A stretch of 64,000 bases of DNA from Hybos culiciformis (taxonomy: Eukaryota; Arthropoda; Insecta; Diptera; Hybotidae), in the NCBI GenBank assembly GCA_964007475.1, contig OZ023274.1, positions 4,898,001 to 4,962,000 on the forward strand, written 5' to 3'. The notes beneath the pieces were generated by a model that was given only the letters and a program-made list of their open reading frames with translations, made no database searches and had not been told where the DNA came from. Made by a program: the position numbers and the translations under genes. This document shows, piece by piece, positions 1 through 13,400 of the stretch (position 1 is its first letter; each line of letters opens with the position of its first letter).

Positions 1-35
1 CAAAATTTTCAAAAGTAAAAGTATACAATATTTAC

Positions 36-2705
36 CTAATATCAAAAATAATCTAGTGTCGGTTGTGAAAGCATAATGTAGAGTTACCAGGAATGGGCTT
101 TCTTTAATTTTTTCAAGAACCTAAAAAAAAAAAAATTTTATTATTTTTATTTTTTAAAGAAAATAATTATTAATTTATTTATTTAAATTGTTTTAATTTT
201 ATATTTCGTTAAATGAATCTAGACAGCAAACCTTTCGATGAACATACATAAATACGGCTTAACACACAGACAAGACTGGAATCAGAAAGATTTTGAAAAT
301 TATCGTGACTCTTAAAAATATTGAATATGAAAATATCTCATTCTGCTATAAACTCTGTAAAACTTACAAAAACATTAAATTTAAAATTATTAATTTAATT
401 TTAAGAATACTGGGGAATTAAATTTTATGTTTTGAAACTTAATTTGTATTTAAAAATAAAAGTGGAAGCAATGAAGTTTTTGCCAAATTTACCTGTTTCA
501 TGAAAATTTCATTAAAATTCAAAAAAAAAAAAATAAATCGATGAAAGTGTTAAAACATTTTCAAATAGGGTAAAAGCTAATTTTTGATTCGAAACAAATA
601 AATAGGGGGAATGAATAAATATGTAAAATTCAGATTGATTTTCGCTCCAGTCCTATATAAATTAATCTTAATATTTGTTTTTTTAAGTTAAAAAAAAAAA
701 AATTGAATACATTTAATTTTTTTTGTGAATGTAGCGAAAAATCATAAGTGAAATTATAAACTATGAATAAATAAAATAATTTTATATACGTCGACTGAGA
801 ATTCTATCAGTCCATATGCCATTGAGGTAGTTTCGAGTAAATTGCATTTGAAAGTTTAGATAAAAGTTATATGAGAACTGGCGAGAAAAAGAGATAGTTT
901 TTGTTTTTAAGATTAATATTTTAAAAGTTTTTTGCCATAATCAATTACTGAGATAATAATAAGGTGAAGTTTAAGGAAGTTATGGATATGTCAATCGAAA
1001 CAACTCAAAATACGATTTTATTCCACCTCATACATTTACAATTTTTTTGTGTGTTTAGTGTAGGTATTAGATATCCCGCAAATAAGTGAATAATATTCTA
1101 TAATCAATAAAAAAAAAATATTTTTATGTCATGTCACGCAAAATTTAAAACAAAAAAATTATTGCGATATTTTTACTTCTCAGGAACGGTAGAACATGAA
1201 AATGGAGTATGGACTAAAAGAATTCGCCGTCGACGATATATATTTTCACTGTTTATGTTATGAATGCGCAACTTTCTTTAGATTTACAATAACAAAATAA
1301 AAAAAATTTTATAAGAAAATAAATTTACTCAATGGAAAAATTTCCAGTTATTTTTTGTTAAATTGTACACATGCAGATATTTTATTACTTATATTAAAAA
1401 AGAAAACAACAAAAGAGAACATCATCATCATCAAAAACATTTTTAATAAAAACCAATGAAATAATGTTTACGTTGTATTAGTAATTCTATTTTTTGATAG
1501 TGTTATGCTAAAAAAATAATACAAAAAAAAGCATTAACAAATATTCAAAAAACTATAACATTGCATAGAATGTGATTGATATAAGTAGCATTAAAAGAGA
1601 AATATACAAAAACATGGAATCAACCTGTTTACTACTTAGTCTTTAGGTTGAGAATCGGAAAATGCAAACAGTTGGATTTCTTACATTAATCCATTATTAA
1701 ACTGATTAATAAAATCTAGGAAGAATGAAAACTCCTATATGAACGTTATATTGGAGCCTCATCATTTGGAGCTTTAAAAACTTAAAATGAAAAATAGACA
1801 AAACAAAACTGGATTTGAAATGGTCGTAACTGAGACGATTTTCATTAATTTATTTCCAATTTTATTAACACATTGCGTCACAGTTTATATAAAAATTTAA
1901 AATATCCAAAAAAGTTGAATGTTTTGACATTCAAAAAACTTGGTATATGTAACTAAGTAAAAATGAATTATTAAATGAATATCGGTATTTCCTAACGGGA
2001 ACTAAATAACTTAACTGGAATCTCAAGAAAATTACAAAAAAAATAAATAAAAATAACATTTAAGAAATTAATTTGTTAAAAAGATTTCACAAGAAATATT
2101 ATTATAAATTTGATGTGGTTGTAAGAAAAGCTTCAGTTTCATCAACATCAAGAAAAAAAAAGCAAAAATAACTTTTTTTTTCTTTCGGAATTTTTTGGAC
2201 TTTTTTTTTTCAGGCAAAATGAAATTGTAATAAAATTTGGCAATATTAAACCAATTTTTTACGCAGAAATCTTTCGTTTGACGCTACTTGTTCTACTAGC
2301 AGATAATGTTAAAACGTTATAAATTCAAAACACCTGTAAAGATTCACTCTCTAAATTATTTAATCTTTTAAATTTCGTTCTTATTTGACTTTCTATTTTT
2401 TAAATATTTTAAAAATTCATTTTACTTGTCTTTCAGTTTTGGTGTGTTCAGCAGTTTTCTTTTTAGCTGCAATCGCTGCTTTTTTTAATACTTTCATTGC
2501 ATACAACTTGCCATGATCACTGCCTCCTTTCTTGCGAACTAAATAAACTTTTCCATAAGCTAAAAATTTGAAAAAAAAAAATAAAATTATAAATTATCTT
2601 CTTTCAATTTTGTAAAAAAAATTTATATAAATTTACCTCCTGTTCCAAGAACTTTTAAAGGTGTAAAATGATCAATGCCAACCTTATCTTCTTCAGAGAT
2701 GAGAA
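36..2705 (-). CDS. JIL-1: MSK/JIL-1-type kinase, exons 2-4 (N-terminal kinase domain, partial)
   Basis: This is the start of the N-terminal AGC kinase domain of a mitogen- and stress-activated kinase (vertebrate RPS6KA5/4, fly JIL-1), a nuclear enzyme that phosphorylates histone H3. Three minus-strand exons join in frame. Exon 2705-2637 reads EEDKVGIDHFTPLKVLGTG. Exon 2559-2426 reads AYGKVYLVRKKGG, then KLYAMKVLKK and KKTAEHTKTERQ. Exon 120-36 reads VLEKIKESPFLVTLHYAF, then TTDTRLFLIL. The glycine loop GTGAYGKV and the ATP-binding lysine in AMKVL are visible. Every junction has AG and GT, and the phases agree. The HRD and DFG motifs, the second kinase domain and the tail lie beyond the left edge. 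Family assignment is strong. The choice between JIL-1 and MSK naming follows from the presumed insect host. Confidence 0.9.
121..2425 (-). other. Kinase intron 3
   Basis: This is the intron between the kinase exons ending at 2426 and starting at 120. It is AT-rich with A/T homopolymers. No coding exon or transposon with recognisable ends was found in it. Confidence 0.7.
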
Positions 2706-3218
2706 CTGAAAATTAAAAATAAAAAAGATAAAAAAGTTATTAAAGTTAATATTAAAACTAAAACATTATAATTATATTCAAATAATTTTTTTGATTTTTC
2801 AAAAACCCGCACCTGTTTTCTCATTATTTTCGAGTACTCAATAGATTTGGTCAAAAAGGTTTTAATGCATTTTTTTTTTAATTTAGAAGTTATTTGATCT
2901 TGAGACTTAGAAAATTTTTCGTCAGAAGTAAACAAAAAATAAAGCCAAAACTTGATTGCAAAAGACATGGTTGGTGTGTGACTTTAAGATTAAGAGTCCT
3001 AAAATCGATCCAATAATGTATATTGTTCATTTGGATATTTTCAGGATTTGATAAAAAAAATAAATAATCTTATCAATCAATCTTTCAATTGAAATTTGAT
3101 AACGAAATAAAGATATTTCAATAAAATAGGTTAAACATTTTTTTATTTTCTTCGCAATACTGTTTTTTTTTTTAATATTTAAATATGTACCTAAATATAG
3201 ATTGTACGTAAATATATA

Positions 3219-3513
3219 CAGTGGCAGCCAGATAATGAGCACACACATATTTCCATACTTTTTCATACTTTTTAAATTTTTATATTTTTTTTTTGTCATT
3301 TAGAGGGACAAAAAATTTAAATACAATCATGTTTTTTTGTTTTAATATAAAAAAAAAAAAAAAAATTAAGCTTTTTTATAATAACGCTACGCTGGAGTTT
3401 ACTAGTTTTGTCAAGATTTCAAAATTTTTAAAATTATTCTAAGAATTCAATTTACTTTCAAATTAGTTTGAAACATATATATAATGGGCGTACTAATTAT
3501 TTGGCTGTCACTG
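3219..3513. mobile_element. Tc1/mariner-type MITE
   Basis: The element begins CAGTGGCAGCCAGATAATGA and its right end, reverse-complemented, begins CAGTGACAGCCAAATAATTA. The inverted termini therefore match at most positions. It is flanked by TA on each side (3217-3218 and 3514-3515), the target site used by Tc1/mariner transposases. It is about 295 bp and has no transposase. The short open frame inside is not credible coding sequence. Confidence 0.75.
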
Positions 3514-4992
3514 TATAGAATTGAAATATGTACAACATTTTTTGTGTATTTTTGTCTTGTGATTTATAGACTTCCAAAACCGAAAAATCGATTATTGTAA
3601 AAATTTGTATCTAAGGTTATTTTATACAATTGCAATTAATTTCCAATCAAAATTTAAAATATACATTAAATATTAGGCTAGGATTGAAACAACGTTTTTT
3701 ATCGGTATAGTTTCACTATAGTTGAGAGTACAAAAAAAATTTAAATTTCATGCATGAAACATAAAATTTTTGACAACACAAAAACTGTTAATGTTAGTTA
3801 TTCAAATTCAGGTTCAAATTATTTAAAAGTAATAACTTTTAATTTATATTGCGCAAAAAGTATAATAAAAATATTTTTTATAGAAATAAAATAAAATTAA
3901 TGTTACATTTGTAATTATTTTTTTTTTATTTTTTATACATTTTAAAATACAAAAAAATTTATATAAACAATTATTTATTTATCTATTTTCATACATATAT
4001 TCATTATGTATTTTCTATGTATAGGCCTATATAACTTAGTTTTGTATATATATATAACCTATTTTCCTTTTAATTTTTTTTAATTTTTTTTTTTTAATAA
4101 TAAAAATTTATGTACACAGTACATGTGTACATATTGAAAAATAAAAAAAATAAATAAAAAAAAAAATAAGTAAGTGTGTACTACCAAATTTTATTATTTT
4201 TGTCTCAAAATATAATAACTGCAAACAACAACAAAAAACCTCTCTTTATGTATTATATTGTCTGTGTTTATTAAAAAAAAAAAAAAAAAAAATGTATTGA
4301 AAAGATAAATAAATGCATTAAAAAAAAAAAAAAAAAAAATGATACAAAAATAAGTCAATAATAAAATTTTGTAAACAAAACACAATTTTTCTTTCTTATT
4401 TTTATTTATATACTTATATTTTTTTTTTTATTTAATTTTATTATTTTAGGTATTTTATTTTTATTTAAAAAATAATAATAAAAATAATTAAACATACAAC
4501 TTTATTAAGAATATAAAAAGAAATTTGGTTTTATTTTTATCTCATCATTTTTTATATATATATACCTATATATATAATTTCTAATCAGATTTTTTTTTAG
4601 GGAATTATGTAGGTTTCTGTTTACATACACATAAGTATTTAAAATTTGATAATATTTACTTACATTAAGCTTTTTTGACAACTTGGAAATTTCTTTACTT
4701 TTAAAAATTAAATTAAAATAAATAAATTAAAAAAGAAACTTTATTAATAGATCTACAACATTATTATCACACATTTTACCTACTGAGAATATTGAGAGAA
4801 TTTTTGAATCAGGATGCTCGAATATTAAAAAAAAAAAATAAATTAATATATAGGTAACTATTTAAATAAATTGTCAAATCTTATCGAATGTCATTTTTAA
4901 TAGTACCGCGATTTTATGACCGTAAATTGATAATGGCTGGCAGGAGTTCAAATAACATAACAAAGTTATAAGACTCTGAATTAATATAGTTA

Positions 4993-5542
4993 TTTAAGAG
5001 CCCTCATTGTGAAAAATTGCAAAAAATGGGTCTTAGTTTGGCTTTGATTGTAGGGTTACTACAATCTAGACTGAAGTGATTTTTTGATATGTTAGAGAGT
5101 ATATAACTGGCTCCAGGGTAGGTGAGGCGGATTTTTTAAATTTTGAGTTTTTTGGCCCAAACAAGCCTTTAAAAAACTTGAACACATTTGCTTGGATTCT
5201 GAAGTAAAGGAAACAGATAATAAAAAATCTCAAACGCAGAAATAAAGCTAAAATACCACTCTCCAGGGCTGGTGACGTGAAATTTTGAATTTCTTTAATT
5301 GCCTAAACAATTTTTAATTAATTTAATTTATTTCTAAGAATTTCTTTATTTTTTTGATAAATTACAGTTTCTGCACAGAAATAAAATTCAAATATAGTTT
5401 TGTGATTTTCTGGTGGAGGTGTTTTTCGTACAATTTTTGTCGCATTTTTCACGGCCGTTTATTTTCTGTAAAATAAAACAAAAAAAACTGCAAAAATAGA
5501 AAACAGAAATAGAAAACAGAATTTCACATTGAGGGCTCTTAA
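4993..5542. mobile_element. piggyBac-type MITE, copy 1
   Basis: First of three copies of one family in this window. It is bounded by TTAA at both ends, with inverted termini GAGCCCTCATTGTGAAA and (reverse complement of right end) GAGCCCTCAATGTGAAA. Internally it shares long stretches with the copies at 14710 and 16145, such as GGCTCCAGGGTAGGTGAGG and CACGGCCGTTTATTTTCTG. TTAA targeting is the hallmark of the piggyBac superfamily. It contains no transposase, so it would be moved in trans. Confidence 0.85.
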
Positions 5543-6201
5543 CAATAGCGAATCCCAGCTTAATTTCATTTTAATTTGGTCTTTGTTAGACAAAGAAAAC
5601 AATTTTTTTTTATTGTATACTATCTTACCAAAAATAATTTTTTTTTTATTTCAGAATTTTCATGGAAAATTGCAATTTTTGTCGATTCGCACGGATAAGT
5701 AGTTGTGATGGGTGCAAATTTTAGCAACGATTAGTTGGGCGCGATTTGGGGCTCTATATAATCACAGACAATAATGTACAAAATATTTTCTCTTTTATAT
5801 TTGTTAGATTTCGGAACCGAAGAAATGAAAATTTTGGAAATTTATTAAGTTGCAGTTTAAAGAGTAAAAAAAAAAAAAAAAAAAAAAATTTCTGAAAAAT
5901 ATCTATTTTGTCGTTAGTCTTTTTTTTTTTTCTTTATATAAAATTTTTTTTTTTACATCTTATCATCCAATAGCAATTCTATGCTCACTTATTTTAAAAG
6001 TATATTATATACCTTGGTATTTATATAAAAATGTTAAATTTTAACAGTTAGTGATTTAAAAGTAGATAATTTTTAAATAACAGAAGAAAAAAGTTAAAGA
6101 AGTAAAAATAAGAGAATCCAACAAAGCGACGACAACTATATATTGGTGGCATACTTTTTTTGTTTTTTAGGTTGTCTTTTTTATTTAGAATATTTTGTAT
6201 A

Positions 6202-6203
6202 AA

Positions 6204-6237
<34 letters not shown>
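6202..6237. repeat. (AAT)n microsatellite
   Basis: An uninterrupted run of about eleven AAT/TAA units. Confidence 0.95.
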
Positions 6238-6969
6238 TAATGTGTAAGAAATATTATGTATTTTGAAAATAGTATATTTTGTATATTTTTTTTAATGTAC
6301 TTAAAATTACATTTTTACATAGTAGTAGAGTTAGTTGTAAAGAGGTGTATTACATTTTATATTCACAACAGTGTATTAAGAAAACAAAAAAAAAACTAAA
6401 ATGAAAAAAGAGAAGAAAAGCGAACAGCAACAAAATTTAGTTCAAGGGCAAATTGTGTGTAGCTTTTTTTTTTTTGTTTTCAATTTATTTTTACACACTA
6501 AATAATATAAAGTTTTTTTTTTTTTATATAAAATAAAAATTTATTTCATTAATTTTTATTTTTATGATAAATAAAATATCTAATTTAAAAAAAAAAAAAA
6601 TATATAAAAAATAGAAAAGAATTTATACTTTTTTTTTTAAATAATTTGGCATCACAAAATGTAAAATGTATAAAAAAATGGAAAAAAAATTAACTTAAAT
6701 TATGCGGCGGCGGCTTATTATGAATTACGACGATCGAACATAAAAATCTTATTCTAAGTTTCTGCTACATGACAGTAACAGCTTGCTTAAAAAATATTCT
6801 TCAACTGACTTTTTTCCAATATACACTATAAAGACTAATGTTTGAGAACGTTTTCCATTAAAAAATAAAAAAAAATGGGTTACATAGGTTTTGATTTTAT
6901 CTCTGTCCTTCCAAACGTTCGTTTGTGCAGATTTTGATCGTATCAATGCGTAATCTCATTTACATTCAG

Positions 6970-7475
6970 GCAGGCATGTCCAGGCATGTGGAACTCAATT
7001 GCGTGCCATAGCACTGAATAAATTTCGTACCTCGGCATGAGCCACATATAAAAAAACGAATGAATAAAATAATAATGCTTTATTGGTTTTAATTTAATTC
7101 AGAATTTGTACTATTAATTTAATTTAAAAATTGTTACATAAAACATAACAAAATATAAAATAAATCTACAAAAAATTAAAAAAATAAATAAAAGTTAATG
7201 AGAAATTTGAGTGTTTTTGCTTTGGCTCAATTTATTCAAATCAGGTGCAATTTTTGTTGTTGAAATCCTGAGTTGATGTTCCAAGTTTATATTTATTACC
7301 TTTTCTTGCAAAACAAACAAATCATTGCCAGCTAATAAACATTTTTTAAAAATTAAAGCAAAACAAAAGTTCTTTTCGTACAAAAAAGAGCCACATATTA
7401 CGTAAATCAAAACATTGATGTGAGCCGCAGATAAAAATCAAATGAGCCGCAGGTTGCACATCGCCGTGCTAAAGC
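6970..7475 (-). mobile_element. Deleted hAT-like element with transposase C-terminal remnant
   Basis: The left side reads CAGGCATGTCCAGGCATGTG with GAACTCAATTG, and the right side GAGCCGCAGGTTGCACATCG ending CCGTG. These resemble the ends of hAT elements whose termini read like CAGG-GTG-..-CTC and GAGCCGCAGGTTGCACA. No clean 8-bp target duplication was seen, so the exact ends are uncertain. Inside is a minus-strand open stretch resembling the end of a hAT transposase. This looks like an internally deleted or decayed copy. Confidence 0.5.
7195..7410 (-). pseudogene. C-terminal remnant of a hAT-like transposase
   Basis: The 71-codon frame ends in LEHQLRISTTKIAPDLNKL followed by SQSKNTQISH and a stop. 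That ending resembles the extreme C terminus of the ZBED5/GTF2IRD2-like group of hAT transposases, where a hydrophobic stretch is followed by LRLS-T--P-I--L and a final -SH. The catalytic core and the BED zinc finger are absent, so it cannot be functional. The similarity is from memory of the family pattern. A chance frame is possible, but its position inside hAT-like ends argues against that. Confidence 0.45.
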
Positions 7476-7529
7476 ATAAGATTTTTCAAGTTCGGAAATG
7501 TTAAAAAACTCACTCCTTACTTCCACATT

Positions 7530-7651
7530 TACCTAGTTTACATGATAGAGTTGAAACAGAGTTGAGTTTTCGTCGAGTTGAAAAATTTCATATTAAAAAT
7601 CAACTCAACAAAAACTCAACTCTGTTTCAATCCGATCATGTAAATTAGGTA
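7530..7651. mobile_element. Small foldback MITE
   Basis: An inverted repeat of about 45 bp per arm (7531-7577 and 7608-7651) has the arm core GTTGAAACAGAGTTGAGTTT and ends near TACCTARTTTACATGAT. The loop is about 30 bp. It has no coding capacity. It could be a MITE or a solo hairpin. Confidence 0.6.
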
Positions 7652-9639
7652 ATTGTTCTAGACATTTATTTTATATTACCATTAGAACAAAGTTCGTTTG
7701 AATCTGGCTAATAAATTGGACAAACAAGTAAGTTTTATTGAATTTTATTGAACCTAGAAATTGATTTTTACGCAGATTATTAATACAAAAATAACTTTAG
7801 GAACTTTAGAAAATCGTTTATATGTGTTTTTTAAAGTGCCTCTAAATTTCAACTTATTCTCTTATTTAAGATGCAAATTAATGAAATTTGTTCCAAAACT
7901 CGACAAAAATTAAGCATTCTTAAGATGAACAGATCAATGGACACCACTGTCTTAGTAAACAAGAAGAGCGTGCGTAACTATATTTTGATACTATTTGAGA
8001 TATATTCAAGTTTTTTTTAGGAAACATTTATATGGAGGTATGCTCGTTATTATTGCGTTTTTAAGAATAAATTTATAAACTTCCAAATTATACAATTATC
8101 TTTAAAGTTGACTTTATAGGCTTACGCCCTTCTTGCGTACTACTAAGGCAGTATGTTTCAAATTAGAACTCATTTATTTTTATTGCTTGTCAAACCTCAA
8201 ATACTTTTTTTTTTTCAAAATTTTTCAATACTTAAGTACTTTTAAATATTTACGTAAATGCATATTACAAAAAAAAAAAATTCTTCTGCTACCAACATTC
8301 AAATAAAATAATCAAATATAAGTATAATATGCGAATATAATTATTCCTGTAATCAATTTATTAAATTTTCAAAACAACCAGAGTCTTTATTCATTTTATT
8401 GTATTTTATGATAGTCTGCCGCTGCTGAGCGTAACAGAAATAAGCTTTCACTTTGAAAATTAATAAAAAGAAAATAAAAGCAACAATATTTGATTATACA
8501 TATCATGTGTATCTTTTAACACAATTGTAAAAGATTTCAGTATGAGAATGAATAAAAAAATGTTTATTTAATGAAATTTCTTCTTCTTTTTTTTTTCAAA
8601 ATTATGCAATTTTGCACACTATAAAATTTAAATTTTTCAAGAATGGAAGCAGAATGGAAAGAAAACAACATTTTCAATTCTTATATGGTGAAAATTGTTC
8701 TACAAATAATTAATTATACAATTATAGTTATTAACTGTTAACGTGTAGAATAAATTGAAAAAAAAAAAATTTGGGAATATTACAAAATTCTTCAAAAATA
8801 AAAATAAGTAGGTAACCTACCTAATCAAATTAAATATCTTAAATGTAACTTTAGTCCAGGAAAACATCTGTAAAAACATGCTTTTAAAATACATTATGTA
8901 TATCGAACAAAGTATTTATAACTTTTTCTTCGTTATTATTTTTCCAAAAGTCTTCAATCTACGAAGCGTGCTATAAATGAACCAATAATCACATTTGGCT
9001 AGGCATAATTCTAGGTTAATTTTTCGGCGAAATAACACATTTTTAGTTTTAACAAAGTCAAATTGCAAAATAAATTTGTCATCATTTCAATAGGGACCGA
9101 CGATATGTACTTAATTAAAAACATAACACTATGCGTTTGATAACTAAAAAAGAAATTTTTTTTTAACGTTTTAATTAACCTTTTTTTTATTACGATGAAT
9201 GAAACAGAAACAATGTAACACTTTTACTGTAAATTTTATTAATTACATTATTTTTTGTTTTTTAAATTATTACCTCTAAAATTTCGCTAATTTATATTTT
9301 CCAATGTTTAATCTAAGTAATACAAATACTGTTTACTTTGGTGTATAGTCTTTAGTAAGTACCATATCGAATTTCCAGACACAAAATATAATTCACAAAA
9401 ATATTATACGTCTAATATTTTAATATATCAAATTCTGAAATTTTAAATTGTTAATTTTTTAAATATCGAAAAAATTAAATTGTAATTTTTAAGTCTTGAA
9501 GGCACCTTAATTGTTTTCACTAATTGGATCCTAGAATATTCATTCAGTCTACCTGGATGCAAAAAATATTTTTATATTATATTAGAATTATCACACCAAA
9601 AACAATTACGATGTTTGATTATAAATTAATATTTCTGTT

Positions 9640-10432
9640 GATAAGTACTACCATTGAGTAATAATATTTATAAGAGGGTCAGAATTCATATAAGTAAATT
9701 TCAGTATTTTTTTTTTTTTTTTCAAATAACTCAAATATGATGACAATATTTTCAATGTAGGTATTGAATAAAAATTTCATACTCAAATGTGTTTATTCTT
9801 AATACAATAATAAAAATAATAAAATTAAGAATAAACACATTTGAGTTAAAATATTTTAATGCGAAGGGGATCGTTATGTTGTATTTAGTGCTATAGAATT
9901 TAGATCACTAAATGGAGTATTATATGCGTCAATACACATGCAATCATTTAGATGCATATGCGTATATAATGAAAAAATTTAGATGCATCAGCGTAAATAA
10001 TGAAATCATTTAGATGTTTCGTATTGAATATTACGTAATACCTAAACAAACATAATATCTCTCACAATATTTCAATACTGCCAAATACAAAAAAAAATGA
10101 GTAAAAATGAGAAGAAAAAATATTCTCTCTTTGCAACTACCTCTCCCCTACGCATTAAAACAGTATATTGGATATGTAAACAAAATTTGTTATACAACTC
10201 GTTCTGTATTTACACAAAAATACATTGACACTTCGGTCTCGTGATATAAGTATTGAATCGTGTCAATGTATTTTTGTGTATACAGAACTCTTAATTAATA
10301 ACAAATTTAGTTTACATATACAATAATCTACTATTACTCAATACATTCAAAATATTGTCATAATTTTTGAAAAAAATTTACTTGTATGAATTCTGTTCCT
10401 CTTATAAATATTATTACTCAATGGTACTACAT
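9640..10432. repeat. Foldback element with two internal hairpins
   Basis: Arms at about 9640-9770 and 10335-10432 are inverted copies; the shared core is ACCATTGAGTAATAATATTT, followed by CAGAATTCATA. Between them are two more hairpins. One at 9781-9847 has arm ACTCAAATGTGTTTATTCTT. The other at about 10155-10331 has a core arm ACACAAAAATACATTGACAC. A short motif ATCATTTAGATGCAT-like repeats near 9940-10015. No protein frame is present. It may be a foldback transposon or several nested elements. Confidence 0.6.
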
Positions 10433-13400
10433 ACACATAAGAAATATTTATCAAAAAAAGAATAAATATTTCAAAACGTAAGAAGTTACATTCCCCAATC
10501 AAAAACAAATATATTAACATTAAGTGTACATATTTCATGTATGAGTACTTGATATGTACAAGATACCGTTTTAATCCAGACTTCTACAAAAAAAAAAAAA
10601 AAAAATCCCAAATTCAAGTCGTTCCAGTATTTAAAAAAAAAAAAACAAAAAATTAAAAACAAAACAAACAATTCCCAATAAAAAGAAAGAAAACACAAAA
10701 TAAAAAGAAAATTATGGTATTTTTTATTTTTTTAACGTTATGGTATGATTTCTTTTTTGTATTTCCAAAAAAAAATTTTGAAGTTATTTTTCATGGTTTT
10801 AAAATTGGGTCATGTGATAATCTTCAATGTGGAAAATTTGCAATATTTTGTGAAATTTTTCAATGTAAGCAATTTTTATTATTATTATTATTATTAGTAA
10901 CGAATAATATAAAAAAAAAAAAAAAAATAAAACTAATAAAATATAATTATGATAAAATTAGGAAATATCCAAATAAAAAAAATAATGATGGTAACATGGC
11001 AATGATGATAACGAAATACATACTTAACTCTTTTTTTGTTTATTAAAGGGTAGTGTTTTAAATTACAAAATATTTTTTTTTTTAACATTCTAAAATAAAG
11101 TTACAAATGCCAAAAACAAGTCAAAATCAATGATTCCTTATACCGTATGTTTGCTAAGCTTTCAAAGCACTAATAATAGCCAGGCTCACGCAATTAAGAA
11201 AACCTAAAATCAAATCAAAAAAAAAACATCTTCAACATTGGTGCCCAATTTTATAATAAAATATAATATACAAAAAAATTATAAATAATAAAAGCATAAG
11301 GGTTGTGTAGATATATATTTATATACATTTTTTTTTGCACGACATTGCATTTTCTCTTCACTTATAAAATTTTTCCGCATTCACATTATTTTTATGAAAA
11401 TATTTTTTATATATTTTTTGAAAATAGTACAACAACAAAAAAAATAAAAACTAAAAATAGCCCTTGCTTTATTAAAAATAACACAATTTTTATTGTTATA
11501 TGCATCGCACCACCATAAGTAGGTGTTGTGCACAGAGAAAAAAAAATATTATCATAATATCATGGCATTTATAATATTATGAAAACATAAATACCTACTC
11601 AAAAATCAATTTTAATAAAAAAAAAAAGAAGCAAAATAAAAATTTCAAATTTCAAATTATCAAATTTGTTTTTTTTTTTCCTTCTTTCTTATATGTATGT
11701 ATGTATTAAATTGACTATTTCAAAATGTCAAAAAAATAATAAAAGCAAGAGTAAAACTTTATGTCCAAGCCAGGCTCTGAACTTACTAGAATCAAAACTT
11801 CCGGGCCCCACGTTGTTTTGAGCACCCCTGATTTTGAGAGTTAAATTTAAATTTTGGGTCGTTATTTTTAAAACTTGATTACTTATGACATTGAATTACT
11901 TTGTTATCACAAGAAAAGATAAAGTTCCTTAGTTTAATTGCTATTGAGGTCTAATGAAGCGACTGACCCAAATATTGATGATAAACTAAGAAAATATTTG
12001 TATGATATCCATCGTTTTACTTTAAATTAACACAAACGTACAGGTTAATACCTATCTTTTTTTTGCAAGAGCATTTGCTAGAGTACAAACGGAAATTAGT
12101 TTCTCATTTCCGGCCACGAGCATCAAAATTCCGCGCCGGATCAAGCTTATTTAAATATTGATTTTTATACTTTCAGTGATTTTCAGACCATTAAATTTCA
12201 CTTAACTATTCAAGTGTAACACGAACTTATTTTTAAAATGCAATAGAAAAGAAGCTTGGAAATGAATTTAACTGCAACATTAAGTTATTTAATTCATTTT
12301 CAAACCGATCTAAATAAATTCGTAAGCATTTAGCAGTAATAATTTTTGTTTTTGCTGATTTGTAAGATCAAAAATTTATAAATTTTAATATTACAAAATT
12401 GTTTATTTAAGCATTTTTAAATAAAAAAAAATTGTGATTGAAGGTAATGTCTTATTATTCTTTCATTGAAACCTAGGTTTTTTTTTTTTTTAATTCTACA
12501 TAAATTTTACATTAAAACAAATGACTTTATCATATTTTCATAACCTCGATGATTTAGTTACAAAATTAAAAATATGGTATTTCAAATAAGAATGTAGTAC
12601 ATTTATTTTCTATGCTTGTATTATTTGTTGAGTTTTTTTTATATATTTTGTATCATTTTATACTGTATTAGAATATTTCGGACACGTGAATGGTCAATTA
12701 AGACGACAAACATGAGACAGAATCATATTCACTATTCAGATAATATAGTTTAAGTTTAGACATACCAATAATCAAACGTGAACTAAATAGCAAAAAAAAA
12801 GGACGTAAAAATGCTACAGAATTTGGTCGATAAGTTACATGAAAGATAATGGTGATAATGTTTTGGTTCAAGAGGCTAATAGTTTGTATATACAGTTTCC
12901 CAAAACTTCAACACCACTATATATATCTTATTTGTTGCAAAACAATTATGGATTAAAGAAAAACAATATAAAACGTTTCAATTGAAAATATTTATCTACG
13001 AAAAATATTGAAAATTCTCAATTGCTTCGAGAAACTGTTGAAACTTTTAATTTTAAGTTTTGTTAATGGCACAGAAATACCTCAACTGTCTTATATTCAT
13101 TTGCATTCTAATATATATTCATTGTTATATTTATTATATGGTTATTTTTTTATCTGATCAAAAATCCTGTTCAAAACATAACAGCGCTTTCAAGAAGATT
13201 GTTCACATTGAATAATGAATATTTTTAAACCTAAACAAAATTGAGCTTAAAAATTATCAAAAAATTATTACAATGTAAAAAGTCAAAGCAAATAGTTTTC
13301 AGATTATTTGGCGTGAAATTCTGATTCTTTTTTTTTTTTTTTCTTACTATGATTTTGATATTTGTGAATTTTTATTTCTTTCATTAATATTAAAAATATT

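Noticed and set aside
10486..11046. Phe/Leu-rich frames on both strands
   Set aside because: They are made of poly-T and poly-A codons (Phe and Lys runs) and have no splice or homology support.
11745..12160. Locally GC-richer DNA with TTCCGGGCCCCACG and TTCCGGCCACGAG, perhaps a decayed transposon
   Set aside because: No inverted ends, target duplication or transposase frame could be read.
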